Assembly: GCA_038049695.1 (NCBI GenBank)
Contig: CP142452.1
Location: forward strand, 81,696,501-81,760,500
Length of the DNA: 64,000 nucleotides
Direction: 5' to 3'
Source of the DNA: Cinnamomum chago
Taxonomy: Eukaryota > Streptophyta > Magnoliopsida > Laurales > Lauraceae
Below are positions 47,537 to 59,655 of the stretch, in pieces. Under the pieces are notes generated by a model, which was given only the letters and a program-made list of their open reading frames with translations, was not told the origin of the DNA and did not search any database. A program made the translations under genes and the position numbers. The stretch's first letter is position 1, and every line of letters starts with the position of its first letter.

Positions 47537-50046
47537 GCATGAATCTCACAATTTGATACTTATCAAAATTTATGATTCAACATATTCATATTAGCAAGAA
47601 TAACCACTAGCAAATGGCTCATATTGGTAATTTCTTACTTAACCTTTTTTTTTTTAGTGTTTCCATTTTTAAGAGGAATCTATTGTCTACTAACCAACCC
47701 TCTTATGATTTACGCCCCCCAACAACCCCCGCACCCATGCAAAAAAAATAAAAAAATTCTTAAGAGTTTGTGGAATTTTGAAGAGGATTTACCTATAAAT
47801 AAGAAATATGCATCCAACTAGAGCGTTCAGTGGTATGGGTTTCTTCATATATTCTTGTATTTTTTATCTTTCTTATTTTTCGGTTTCTTTCTCCATAAAT
47901 CACTAGTTTAACTTCAGGAGACACATCTCATCCATGATAATGATATTATCATATGATTGTATCATAGTCTTATTTGTCACTGTATTACTACTACTGAGGA
48001 TGGAAAATGGATGGATATGGGTATCTGTTTTTTTTTTTTTCCTTTTTTCAATATATTTACAAAAAATAAAAGATCCTATGATTCACAACACAATTTGACT
48101 CAACCCCTTGAATATTTGCAACACAATTTAGATTTTTAGAATAATATTGGTGGATGGAAGCAGTTAATGGCTCAAAATCCTAGCCTTTCACCAAATGTCT
48201 AAAAATTTACATTGATGTCAATAACTTATAAATGGATAGTCCACCAAACCCTTCTTTTTAAATAGTGGGGTCAAGAATGGAGACAAACCTAACCTTTGGC
48301 AATTTTGCACAAAGTGGCTACTCTCATGTTCAGCATTATTTGGACTAAAATAGCTGAGCATTATCAACAAAAAAATAAATAAATAAATGGATGTTTCAAG
48401 ACATAACAATGCATTGTGATTGTCCACAATAGAATGTTTTCTATTGCTAATTCAAAGGACACTGATAACGCATCAGAAAATTTTTGAACCATGGTATGAG
48501 GATTTTAAACAATCCTATCAAGATTTCTTTTCATGGAGCAGTTTGATGGATAAAAACCTTTCACCTTTCTGTTCAACTAGTGGTGAAACTACACCTCATA
48601 CCTCTGTTTGAAATTCTCTCTCCCCTTGCTTTGAATCAGAAGCAAGCACCTTTACAGCAACCACTTCTTTTGCGGGCATTATAGCTTTGTAGACAGGCCC
48701 AAAAGACCCCTGTCCTAATATTGTTGTAAAATTCTGTGTGGCTTTCTGAATATCCCTTAAAAACAAAGAAAATTTATTGATATTAAATCACAGCATAAGC
48801 ACTGAGTTCAACAGTGAAAGTACTTTGATACATAAATTTAAGAAAGCAAGCTCATTCAAACTGAACACAAGGAAGCATTTGAACCAACTTGAATCACACA
48901 CCTTACAATTTTTGAGAAAATAAATGGTCGCTATACATTAAGCTATGTGTTTGGGGAAGTATTGAAATATGAAATCATATTGATATTATAGTATGTGTTT
49001 GAGGTGGTGTGAAAAAAATTAAAAAGTTGGAACACTTTTTCTACCTGTTTCATCTGAATTACTATCAGCAACTAGAACATATTGCTGATATTGATTTGTG
49101 GGGGGGAAGTTGGAAGAATAGTATTGGATATGACGTCCTTTCCAATTTCCATGCTAATCTAAATAGTGGAAAGAATAGCAACAGACTACCCATAAACTAA
49201 AAAACAAATAAATAAAAAAGGAACAGAACAGCTGCCCAGTTGGTAAAAATATCTAAACTGATATTTGTTTTCCTCTTCAGAACAATGAATGCAACTTTGA
49301 GTGCAGAAGTATGTCACACTAAACTTTAGCAATGAAAGTTAAAAACATTCATATAATCTGATTCAATATACCTATCACAAAATACCTAATTCAATATGAA
49401 GAGCTTTTTTGATAAAAAAATCTCGGTAAAGTTTTTTTAGCATTCAATATGATCCTTGTTTGGCTGAAAACTTGCTATTTTGGCCTATTCAGACAAACAA
49501 ACCAAAATCTGGACTGAAACAGCTGAGCAGGTACAAAATCTAGACCGAAATGTGTGCTTTCGCATGTTCAGACAAACCGAATAAAAAAAAAAAAAAAATA
49601 CAGAGATGAAGCCAAAGGCGCCTGTACTCACATGCTATCCACTGACATGATTGCATTAAAAGCATGCCACAGATATTTAGCTTTAGCAAATCACAACATA
49701 AAACAGTACGAGAATAAAGGGCATACTTGTATGAGTATCTTGGAATGCCAGATACTGAAGCAAATACATCTTTATCATGATGACCCCACCAAGACCGATT
49801 TTTTTTAGCCAAGTGATGTGAGTTATGAACAATTTCAGAATTTGAAAAAGAAACACTAGGCTCCATGCTTGTACCAATTCCATTAGTGCGTATAGGGAGG
49901 GAGGATACTCTGCTTTCACTAGTATGACGCTGGATAATCGAACGTTTTCTATACAACCTTATAGCAACAAAAGCACAAAATGCCACCAAGATTCCAATTG
50001 CCACACCAACAGAAACACCAATAACAACCAAATCAGCCGGCCCCAT
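35266..50046 (-). CDS. Calcium/calmodulin-regulated receptor-like kinase (CRLK-type), seven exons
   Basis: All exons join in frame: 50046-49727, 48755-48602, 43428-43302, 39907-39822, 39747-39676, 39072-38869 and 35577-35266 (TAA), coding 424 aa. Residues 7-31 form a membrane segment ([18 protein letters not shown]), followed by a basic RLYRKR stop-transfer and a short Ser-rich juxtamembrane part ending IPRYSYKDI. The kinase has a glycine loop ([10 protein letters not shown]), Lys142 (VAVKV), Glu158, HRDLKSAN with Asp238, and ADFGLS with Asp256. The activation segment ends in [11 protein letters not shown], and PRKRPSI lies in the C-lobe. These features and the tail resemble the plant CRLK1/CRLK2 group, which link calcium/calmodulin to cold signalling; no calmodulin site can be proved by eye. 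There is no extracellular domain or signal peptide beyond the N-terminal anchor. As an RD kinase with complete catalytic residues it should be active. Introns total over 13 kb and are loaded with repeats. Confidence 0.93.
35894..37353. mobile_element. Non-autonomous TIR element (1460 bp) in receptor-kinase intron 6
   Basis: An 18-bp perfect TIR, GGCCCTGTTTGGCATCGT, begins at 35894, and its complement ends at 37353. TAG flanks both sides (35891-35893 and 37354-37356; CTAG can also be read), a 3-bp duplication as in PIF/Harbinger elements. There is no transposase. The interior has an extreme pyrimidine tract (about 36160-36840), which produces long meaningless open frames of F, S, L and P. Confidence 0.75.
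37651..38793. mobile_element. hAT-like non-autonomous element, split by a LINE piece, in intron 6
   Basis: The left end TAAGGATGTGAAG with GAACGAGCC and, in reverse complement, the right end TAGTGATGTAAGCGAGCC resemble the common plant hAT MITE with GAGCTCGAGC-rich ends. AGCTCAAGCTC and AGCTCGAGC words fill both arms. No clean 8-bp duplication was found, so the borders are uncertain. LINE sequence occupies the middle. Confidence 0.45.
37970..38490 (+). mobile_element. RTE-type LINE fragment (C-terminal reverse-transcriptase end), decayed
   Basis: Translation on the plus strand gives [47 protein letters not shown] and [10 protein letters not shown], the conserved C-terminal end of plant RTE LINE reverse transcriptases (RRLRWIxGxTR, LRWFGHV, RRRGRPKxTW), interrupted by stops. 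It ends in the typical CAAGGCTTTGATGATG tail. It is 5'-truncated and dead. Confidence 0.8.
39554..39588 (+). mobile_element. 35-bp RTE LINE insertion with 13-bp target duplication
   Basis: The segment is the extreme 3' end of an RTE LINE (CCACTATGTCGGGACAAGGC, then TTTGATGATGATG). Perfect 13-bp repeats TCTCTTTTGGGGT flank it at 39541-39553 and 39589-39601. It lies in intron 5 of the receptor kinase. Confidence 0.8.
40861..42806. mobile_element. Candidate solo LTR of a Ty3/gypsy (Tat/Athila-like) element in intron 3
   Basis: The right part holds the conserved end-of-LTR passage of this group (ATTACTCCCTGTGGATCGAC, CCGAGTTATTACTAC, GCACTGGGGGCTGACGATCA). A start TGTTTTCCG at 40861 and an end ATCA at 42806 give about 1.95 kb. 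TATA flanks both sides, but that sequence is too simple to be strong evidence. The 103-codon frame at 41881-42192 lies inside and is not recognised as a gene. Confidence 0.45.
44680..47400. repeat. Degenerate ~600-bp tandem repeat in receptor-kinase intron 2
   Basis: The anchor GCATAACTTGGCATGTTA and variants recur at about 45173, 45780, 46253 and 46852. GAGATCTACCAATCTCA and variants recur at about 44910, 45493 and 46564. CTCTTGTATTTTG and variants recur at about 45073 and 46752. Units are about 470-610 bp and strongly diverged, with four to five copies. No coding sequence is present. The intron reaches 5.2 kb largely because of this array. Confidence 0.75.
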
Positions 50047-53000
50047 TTTGTGGTCCTCTTAGTTGATCAGGAACAAACATCTTGCAGAACTATCACAATG
50101 CAGAGTTCACTGCAACAGCATAAACAAGAAGGTTTATTTAATTTAAACTCCAATCTTCCAAATGACAAGATACGTAAATTAGTAACCTAAAACAAGAAGC
50201 ACGTAGGTCACGTTCTTTTCCAAAAAGAAAAATGCTTTATTTTACAGCAAATATATATATAACAAAAACACTTCATTTGATATAAATCTTTGTCCCCAAA
50301 TCCTGCGTTCTATTGTAAGTTTACAAGTTTAAAGTCTGAAGTGCTACGGTAGCCATCATGACAGGATGATGGAAAAACTACAATGTCGGTTGATCAACTG
50401 GAAAAGGAATTATGAATGAAGTGGAAGGAGAAGTTAAGAACTACTATCAGCATTGACAAATGCCCCTATTTACAAACAAGTTATGTTCAACATGTACAAA
50501 AATAAATAAATCAATCAATCAATTCCGAGATTCATGTTGGTAGGATTCTTTGAAATGAGAAATGCACCGATGATAGTAACTAGTATTTAATGGATAGGTG
50601 GTAATATGGTCATTGCTGAATGAGGTTTTAAAGAATGACTTTAGATCACCCCAAATTGACTGGATAAGGTTCTGATGACGATTACAGTGGCTCACGGCCA
50701 TGTCTACATTGCATCAGATTCTTTTATTACTATTGTAAAGCTGTTTTATAGTTGATAAAACATTATTGCATGTCTTCTTCCTTTCAAAATCTATCTAAAA
50801 CATTGAAATATTCATCACTTGATTATTAGAGTGCGATTTTGCTTTTTATTAGAACATTACTTTTGCAGAAAAATGATTATTCATTTAAATTAATTTGATT
50901 ATTATGCCAAATTGACGGTCCTATATTTTGGAATTTTCCAAATTGGACATCTCATACCAGTATCTTATTACATCACAGCTATCCGTAATCATGCAACATA
51001 GTGTGCAATTATGATGCAAGGCCCATGCATCAATTTATAACATAAAAACTTACAAAAAAATACATAGTTCAATGCTGTTACAAATTTGCACCTGAAATAA
51101 CAGCATGTTGCATTTCCAAAGTTTCCATGCCTGACACCTTGTGTCTATGTGTGTCATACATGCATGTGTTGGTCACCAACTTGCATAGGCAAAATCATTA
51201 ACATATTTAAAGATGGAACATGTCTACCTAGCCAACAAAATAGAGCTATATATGTGAAGAAAAATTAGGACATTCAAAATTTACATAAGCAAGAATCCAA
51301 GGGCAATTGCAACCTATGATGCACTCTTACTTCAAAATGGGCAATGTATCGCGTCGTATCATATCCGATACTTCACTTTTTATGCGTAAAATCCGTATCC
51401 ATGTCATGTCTATGGCGTGTCCTTGCCGTATCCATTACATATCTGTAACTAATGTACTATCCAAGTCAAGCTGAGTTTACATGGTTTTGAACCAAATCAT
51501 ACTCCAAAAATACTAATACAATAACATAAAGTTGCAAAAAATTTCTCTTAAGAGTGTTGTTCGCTTTTTACACATGGGATATGTAAATCAAGTTTATCAA
51601 AAAATAAAAGTAAAATCGATATATTTAAGTTTTGCATACGTAAAATTTATATAGTTGAGCATATTACAACTTTTGTTCGCATACACCATTTTCATATCAT
51701 TCTCACATGCAATCATTTTACCATGTTTCTTTAACCAGATGTGTAAATTTACAAAAATTAAGAAATTAATGTATGGGGGTGGAAGAGGAAGAAAGAGTCT
51801 CCCTTTGGTCTTTTCTTTTTCTTTTTTTTTTTACAATTTAGTGGATTCCAGGACCCCAACACCTTTCAAACGAGGAAATAATATGCCTCAGACACAGTAA
51901 ATCAGGGACCTACAAAAACGCAGAAAATCAGAAAGTGGCAAAAAGTTGTTTTGCATTTTCCATATTTCTCAAAATCCATGAGGATCAAAGATATGAAATT
52001 TCACTTTTTGGGGTTTACCATATCTGTGAGAATAAAGAATGGTTCAGATCATACATTGGGAACCTATAAAGTGCAGAAATCAGAAAGTGGAATTTAGTTG
52101 TTTTGTGTTTTTTACTTGTTTCTCAAACTCCGTGAAGATCTAAGATACGAAACGTCACACCTTGAGCTTTATTATTTTTATTAGAACATTGAGTGGTTTG
52201 GTTCGAGAGATGAGGCCCCACAAAAGTGATGAATCAGAAGCATAGGATCAAATAGTTTTGCATTTTTCACATAATTCTTGAAGTCCATGAGGATGTAAGA
52301 TATGAAACAATGGGGTCTATTAGTTCTATAAATTGTCTAACGGCTCAGATCACAAATTGAGGGCCCACAAGAGTGCAAGAAAAAAAGGAAAAATAAAAAT
52401 GAGATTGACAGCTTGCATTTTTTAAATCCATAAAAATCAAGCTGGCAAGATTCAATCCCCAGGCTTCTTGGATGAAAACTACAATCAAAGCTAACTTGGC
52501 TCCTCTTCTGGGTGTGTAATGGATTCACGTCATTTACATATGTAAGTGATTTTTCCAGGGTGGGAGGTGTGAAAATTCTGACATGAAAATGGACCCTTGT
52601 ACACGCCATTTTTTACACACGTGATTCTTTCTCATATGTAAATTCCATGAAACAAAAATACGCATGTAGGTTTTTCACATGAATAACAATTACATATGTA
52701 AGACGTAACAAACAAATGACCACCTTAAGAAATATCTGACATTGTAGCATATAATATGGTGCAAAGGTGTTCATTGATGGCTTGCAATGGAAAAAAGATG
52801 AGAAAGTAAGTTTTTTTTTAACCAAAAAAAAAAAAAGCACTATATGATCAGAGAGGTCCAATTTGTTGCAAGTACACAAACAAAAATACAAAGGGGAACC
52901 ACTTACAGTTCCACATTCTTAACACTAGCTCTAATAACTTATCAAATGGGTAAAATTGATACTTTGATGTATTAAAAATGCTCCTAACACCCTTATCATG

Positions 53001-55520
53001 ATCTAGGCTAGTTGGGAGCTTTTCTATTTCATACTGAAACGGGACATTTTGGCATTTTAGTTGTTCTGGCTTTCATTCTGGAAAAAGCAATACAAAATAA
53101 AAAGTTAAAGAAAATAGAAAACACTCTTAAAATTGTTAACAATTCCCCCCACCCCTCACCCCATAAAACATGCCAAAACACAACCACTATGTATGCATTA
53201 AAATTCTGGTAAATCGGGAGGGTCTTGTCACTGAAATCTGACAAAGACATGGAGAGGAAAATCACCAAAATGACCAAGAAGTAAAACAATACCCAAAACG
53301 AAAAAAGAAAGAAGTCTAAGCATTGTGAGACATTTTAATGTCATTTCCCAACCATTTCATATCATGTTATGAGCTGGCCACTGATTCAGAAAAAAAAATG
53401 TTGGACTAACAGCTAGGGATGTTTTAAATTGTCTCTTTTAACTTTTCTGTCCCTTCTCATTATCCTTGTTCCTTAATTTCTCCTTTCCCATCTCTTTTAT
53501 TTTGTCATTTATGTCACACACTATTTAGCTTTCAATGAATATATTGAACTAAAGTAAAATCATTTTAAATGTATTTTGATTTTTTCAGTGTTTGTTATTT
53601 ACGGTAAACCCATTTTAAATATATTTTGATTTTCAATGTTTGTTGTTTACTCAAAATCAAACAGCCCCTGCGGTTAAACTCACTTTCATAACAAAATGAC
53701 AAGTAAATCCTATTTCAACCGAAAAACAAAAAAAAAAAAAAAAAAAAAAAAAAAGTGAACAGCTGCTAAGCATATTCTTACTTAAAACACTACAACTTTC
53801 TTGAAACAAACCTATGTAAGCTAAGCTACTGCTGTCATCATCCATCTCAAATATTCAAGGCCGGCTTAGTTCTCCTTCTCCACCCATCCCTTGTTGGATA
53901 AAGTGCCGCCGTTCTTGAAAGTAATATTATCCAACATCCTCTTATAGATTTTACTGTTGTGTGCGTGTGAAGTTATAGTTAAGACCTATGTTATAAAACA
54001 TTGAGGCATGAGGCAAAGCATCCCTATTAACCATAGAATGGGCATAAGGCTGCAAAGCCTTCGTAATAAATAAATAATTACATTAAAAAGAATATTAAAA
54101 ATAGCAGTTTGGTTTTTTTAAGCCTTTCAATGGGTTAACAAGCATTTGATTAAATTAAATCTAGCTCAGAAAATCTTAAATTTATAATAAATAGATAAGT
54201 TCTTAGAATTGCAGACTGCCCTCCCTTTTTCTTAGAACGAGATGTGTTAATTGGACATATGACTTTAAATATGAAGTATGAGAACACACATGCCTCTGAA
54301 AACACTGCTGAGACTATAATATAAGCCAACCCATCAATAGAAGGACCAAATGAGTTCTATGAAGAACTAAGAGCACAATGAATACAACACTACAACTTTA
54401 CTCTAAATGGTTAGTTTTCAAAATTCATTTTAAGGATTAAATGGTTCTCTTGGAATACACCATCGAAAAGAGGACCTAAGAAGCCAAAACAAAGCAGCTT
54501 CATGCATACTGTCTTAAAGTCTAAGCTACAAGAACCAAATGGATCTTTTTTTTTTTTTATTGGGCACTCTTGTGGTCAGATCAAAACATAAAAAAAGGCC
54601 CAATGACCAAAAGAACATAAAGAAAATAAATAAAAGAAGCTATAAACCAGGGTCATCAAACTTATTTTAAGGATCAAAAAGATCAAAATCTCCAAAATGC
54701 AATAAGTTGAGACCACCCTATTGAGCCAAAAGAAAATTATAAGTGATCCAAGAATTTCAACAGCCATATCAAGATTGATGGTTTTCTTAAAAATCAAATA
54801 CACTGAATACCAAGAATCAAACATAGCCAACAAAAAGAAAGAAAAACTAAAAAATACGACCTTTGAAAACGAAATGGGTTTCCCCCAAAATCTAAAAAGA
54901 AAAAAAAATCACCCAAGAAGCAGCATCATCATCAACATATACCATCTCCAGAAAAAAAAAATCCTCAAAACCCATTTCCAAAGACCAAAAGAAGGATCTT
55001 TCAGTCCAATCTTAACAAAACCCAGAATCCAAAATCAGCAGAAGAATATGAAATCTCAAAAAACAAACCCCAAGAACTAGTATCATCAAAACAAAACAGC
55101 CAATATGAAAAGGGCAAAAAAATCAGAAACAACCCAGATGGTTCCATGAGCATACAACACCTAGTAAGATGACACCAAGCCAATCTCTTGTTGATCAAAA
55201 TTAAAATCTTGGTCGAACAAACAAACTCCAACGACATCCACTTTGAATTCGTCTTCCCTTCCCTCTTTCTATCTCCACGACGAAGGAGCAGCCAACTAAG
55301 CAGGCGTGGACTCTGTCTCTGAAAGAGAAGGAGAATAGTATTAAAAAGAAGCATTAAAACGAAAGGATGTCGGCTGTCGGATGTAACAAGTTTTACCCTT
55401 TCAACTTTTGGCGGGATAGGCCCATTTGCCCTTGGTGGGACCCACCGGAAAGCTGATGAGACAAGGAAAGACTTCCATTTAAGAGACGATCTTACCAATT
55501 GGGTCAATTGTGCTTGCAAT
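50047..55520. other. Upstream region of the receptor kinase, possible leader intron
   Basis: No further gene is recognised. Just 5' of the ATG at 50046 is an acceptor-like TTCTGCAAG (minus strand), so the leader may be spliced. GC-richer, pyrimidine-rich sequence at about 55250-55500 (minus strand CTCCTTCTCTTTCAGAG) is a candidate distant first exon and promoter; a 172-codon frame there lacks any known motif. A poly(A/T) run lies at about 53727-53753 and a degenerate tandem repeat at 51890-52380. Confidence 0.4.
51890..52380. repeat. Degenerate ~155-bp tandem repeat, three copies
   Basis: CCATGAGGATCAAAGATATGAAA (split here as CCATGAGGATC and AAAGATATGAAA) recurs in variant form at about 51976, 52129 and 52288. 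AGTTGTTTTGCATTTT and TCAGATCA-type anchors recur at similar spacing. It is non-coding and lies upstream of the receptor kinase. Confidence 0.65.
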
Positions 55521-56245
55521 TTGCAAATGGATGATTAAGAAGAGAAGATGTCTCGACTGCAAAATGCAAATACTACTGATATCCACTGTAGAAACATGGC
55601 AATGGGTCGTCAACTTTGGTACAGGTCAAGCACAACTGGACGCACTCAATCAATTCATACCTTCCCTCCTACATATCCAATCAGATTTTATCATTCTGGT
55701 CGGAGTGGAATTCAGGCACAGTCATCCTTGCAAGGTTCTCTAAAAAGCAACTGAAAAACAAGGCAAACACCCCACACTGCATAGCCCCACAACCAACTAT
55801 ATATACAGGGGTCAGTGAACAATATCTTATCACCAAAACTATATGCATATATATATATATGGGGTTTAACAATTAGCACCAACCTTGGCACAACTTTGAT
55901 TGTGACGCCAAACTTAGCCCATGACGGGTTAGGTCAGTTTGGATACCTTTCATTTGTTTTATTTTGAAATATTAGAGGAAATTCTAAAGAACCTCCTGCC
56001 AATTGTTCTTATTTTGTTTGTTTTCTTCTCTTCTTTTTTTACTCTTTTGCCCACGCAGGCAGGTGTCAAACGTGGTATGCCGTGCCGTCATGGCACGCGT
56101 CCATTAAAGTACGGCCGTGCCACAGGCTCGTGTGCGCACCTAAGAAATAGTTTGGCCCAGCATGGCCGTACAATGCTTGAATCGTTCTTGGACCTAGGCC
56201 GTGACTTTCATGCCTAGCTTTTGTGTTGGGGTTTGGTGTCGACTT
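55521..56245. other. Gene-free DNA with a GC-rich palindromic patch
   Basis: No gene is seen. At about 56083-56170 the words CGTGCCGTCATGGCACG and GGCCGTGCC form short hairpins in a locally GC-rich patch, probably part of an old element. A short AT repeat lies at about 55846-55860. Confidence 0.4.
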
Positions 56246-56248
56246 TTA

Positions 56249-56545
56249 GGGCCTGTTTGGTAATTTACTTTTAAAATGAAGTGGAGTGAAGTGAAATGAA
56301 AAGAATGAATAAAATATAAATAAGTTATGATGATATTTTGTTTTTAGTTGTTTGGAATGGAATATTTTTGACTTTTTGTATGGGGAAATGTAGATTTTTT
56401 GTCTTTTAGTGAGTAAATGTAGTTGCTTTTTGACTTTTTTTTGAAAAGATGGAGGGAATTTTTTTAAAAGTGTTTTTGATGGGATGTTTAACTTAACTTG
56501 ACTTTATTAGTAAATTTAGTGAGTAATGTGGTGTGCTTTTAATTT
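56249..56545. mobile_element. Tourist-like MITE relic, right end missing
   Basis: It starts GGGCCTGTTTGG after TTA (56246-56248) and shares TTTTTAGTTGTTTGGAATGG, TTTTTGACTTTTTGTA and AAAAGATGGAGG with the MITE at 32450. No matching right end is visible. Confidence 0.55.
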
Positions 56546-57042
56546 TAGGGTTTTAGGCTAAGAGATTTAAAAGATATATACAAAAAAGAGTATGACATAT
56601 AAATTTAAGTTGTTCAGTAAAATTCTACGTATATCACTTATAATAGAATAATTTGGATTTTTCCTATTGAAGGTTTTTCAACAAGATTATCTTTGAAATC
56701 TTTATAATTGTTGTAAATAATATAATAAGAAAAAAGCAAAAGACTACGTTGAAGGGGTAAAACGATCAAAATACACAAAACGTGATTTATTTGAACAGTC
56801 TCTCTTACCATGCCACATTTGTGTCAATGGGCCTTGGAGTTAGGCTCAACACGGGTAGTGCCCATTTGATATCTCTACCCACGCTCCACAATATGGTAGG
56901 ATGTCAGATAAACCTCCATGATATCCTAGTACACCCAGATAAACCCTTAGCCTTTCATCTTCTCCTTCTTGGGTTTTTCTTTTTTCTAAATATGGGTTTT
57001 ACTTCTTGGGAGAGATTTATGAAGTTGATATTATAATACAAG

Positions 57043-57729
57043 TAGGGCTGTAAAAAAAATCCGGTATCACCGTAAAAACGTACCGAACCTACAGAACCGG
57101 ACGGTTCGAATCCGTTTATAGTGGATCGGTTCGGTTAACGGTTTAAAAATCATAAAAACCGCTTACATAGGTCAGTTATTGGTTTGAGCCCTACTCTTAA
57201 ACAGAACCGACCGTATGCAGTAACTTAAGTATTGTTTTTTTACTATTTTAGCCTTAGAGTTTCGTTTTTTACTACTTTCATAGTTAGAGTCAACAACTCC
57301 ATTATCACATAAACTCAATTGTCAGCACTACCTCAAAGGATATCATGTGGAATGAATGTTTCACTGCAAGCTAGTTTTTTTTTTTTTTCTTGTGTTTAGT
57401 CCAAACTATTTTTTTGGAGTAGAAATATTTTTTATATGCGTTTAGCCCATTATAGATTGTTGGATTTTTATGTTTGCACTAAACATTAGAACAAATGCAA
57501 AAGGACGGGGTATCATCATTTTGAAATATCCAATGTCTAATTTTCAAAAAAATAAAATAAAAAACAACAGTTTAACCGACCAAACCAAACCGAACCGTTA
57601 GGTTTGGTTCGATTCGGTTTAAGCCTTCTCCATCTGTCGGATCAGATCGGTTAATTAACAAACCGACAGGTTCGGTTTGGTTATTGGTTTTAGTATTAAA
57701 ACGATCCGAACCACCCATGTGCAGCACTA
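57043..57729. mobile_element. hAT-type MITE with perfect 8-bp target duplication
   Basis: AATACAAG occurs immediately before (57035-57042) and after (57730-57737) the element. The ends are TAGGGCTG and, in reverse complement, TAGTGCTG. The subterminal regions are full of GGTTCGGTT-type words in opposite orientations on the two sides (CGGTTCGGTTAACGG on the left, ACCGAACCG on the right). The 687-bp body has no coding capacity. Confidence 0.88.
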
Positions 57730-57989
57730 AATACAAGTGCTAAGAGATAGAAATCTAAATAAAGATTGGTTCTCGAGGAGATCTTTGTGGTTTTTTAATT
57801 GGAAAGGGAAATAAGCTATAAGGTTATTTTGTTTTGGCATTGAGCCTAGAAGATATTGGTTTTGGACTCTATAAATTAAAAAAATAATGAAAAGATTGGG
57901 CTTTAGGGATTAAATATAAAGAGGGAGTTTGGGTTTTAAGGGATGGGAAGGTGGGGTTCTTCTTCTTCTTCTTCTTCTTGATTTGTGCC

Positions 57990-58305
57990 GGTCCTGTTTG
58001 GATGTACGGTGAATTAAAGTTAAATGAGGTGAAGCGTCAAATCAAGAGAGAATAATATATAAGGGGTTATGATGGTTTTTTATTTTTAGTGGGCTGATAG
58101 GATTTTTTTTTACTTTTTGCATAAAAAGATGATTTTTTTTTGTCATTTAATGGAGAAATGAGGTTTTTTTTTTTACTTTTTTTTTTAAGAAATTGAGGAA
58201 ACTTTGAATTTATGTACTTTTGATATGATCCATTGTCTTATGTTATTTGGATAATGGAGGTTGTACCTTACTTCACTTCAATCCCCCATAAATCCAAACA
58301 CAGTT
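57990..58305. mobile_element. Tourist-like MITE, second good copy
   Basis: GTTTGGATGTACGGTGAATT at the left and ATCCAAACAC at the right match the 32450 copy, as do GAGGTGAAGC and ATGTACTTTTGATATGA inside. Its flanks are less clear, so the borders are approximate. A TTC repeat lies just outside at about 57959-57979. Confidence 0.65.
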
Positions 58306-59512
58306 TTCAGGGTTTTAAGGACATGAAGATGTACACTTTATTCATTCATGGATTTCAAAACACAAATATCTAATCTAGATCTTTTTGGGCTTTGGAAGAA
58401 TTTCATTGGAAAAAAGAAAGGAGAGTGAAAGGCTAGTTTTGGAGAATGTTATTCCTTGAAATCAAGGAATTTGAGGATTAGGCCATCTCACATGGATAAA
58501 AATGTAGGCTTTACAACTGAAATTCTATTTAATTATTTGAAAAATTCATGTGATTTGGGTTGTAGAGAACAAAAAAAAAGTACGAAAAACAAGATTTTAA
58601 GAGGAATTTCCTTCTTGTTTTTGGTTGGTGGAGCTCAACAAAAAGGAGAGGATGCAAACTTCATTCATCCAATTTCTTTTAAATACTTAAAATCTTTCTG
58701 GGATTTGGTCAATTTTTCTTATTTTGGTCGTAGAGTAAGAAAATATGAAATGAGATTTAGGAGGGCGACTTTTCTTCTTGTTTCTACCTGGTGGAGCTAA
58801 GTTACCTAAAAGAGAGAAAGAAAAAAAAAAAAAAAAAACTTAGTGGAGCTAAAAAAGGGAGAAAAAGTTGCTTATTCTCAACAACCCATGATTCTATGGA
58901 ATATACACAAACAAGGGAAAAAAGGAGAGAGAGAGAGAATTGGTTGGAATCCCTTCAGCATCAAAACGAAATATTTGATCCCCCTACCAATTTTAAGGAC
59001 TTAAGAGATCTTTTCCCATAAAAACCCTGATATTAAAGCAAAACATGAAGAAATTGGAACTCATACCTATCTATTTTTAACTATCTTTAAGCCACCAACT
59101 ATATGGTCATAATATTCCAATCAGGTAGAATTCCAATAAATCTGACAATATATCGTTAGTTTTTATGGAGATAGTGGGGCCCATATAACAAATAAATACC
59201 CGATTTAATCGAACTGATAAATTTAATTACCTGAACTCATTTGTTGCCTAGAAATGTTCAGGGCGAAGAAGAAAACAACCAACAAGAAACAGGGGCATTT
59301 GAAAGCATGACTTTCATTTAGGTATAAATCAAGTTACCTAGACTCAGTCTACAGAGATCCAAAGTGGCCTCTGTTGAGAAACTCAAAATTGCTTACACAT
59401 TTTTTGATCATTGCGCCTGTGCCTATTTGGATTTTAAAAGAATTTTTTTAAGAATATTAGAAACTTGACAAGAGCCTCTGGGGCATTGAAAGGTGCTCAA
59501 TATTGTAATTCC
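58306..59512. other. Gene-free intergenic DNA
   Basis: No gene is recognised. A 114-codon frame at 58456-58800 has no conserved motif. Two short related passages (TTTAGGAGGGCGACTTTTC and AAGAGGAATTTCCTTC with surrounding words) suggest an old local duplication. Confidence 0.4.
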
Positions 59513-59655
59513 GAGATTATGGGTCAGTTGACATAGGACCACGGTTTGCACCTGAAGGTTGAGGGTTCGAAACTGCACTACCACACTGGGGCCCACTGGA
59601 GATTTACCTGGCTCCCCGTAAACCCATAGGGATTAGTCCGGCCTAAAGGACTGAT
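59513..59655 (+). mobile_element. tRNA-derived SINE (copy B)
   Basis: It has an A box (TGGGTCAGTTGAC) and a well-kept B box (GGTTCGAAACT at about 59565). It shares CATAGGACCACGGTTTGCA-like and GGGATTAGTCCGGCC passages with the SINE at 16992. No poly(A) tail or clear target duplication remains. Confidence 0.65.

Noticed and set aside
55001-55519. 172-codon minus-strand open frame
   Set aside because: No recognisable domain. It sits where a leader or promoter of the receptor kinase is plausible, and its composition does not look coding.
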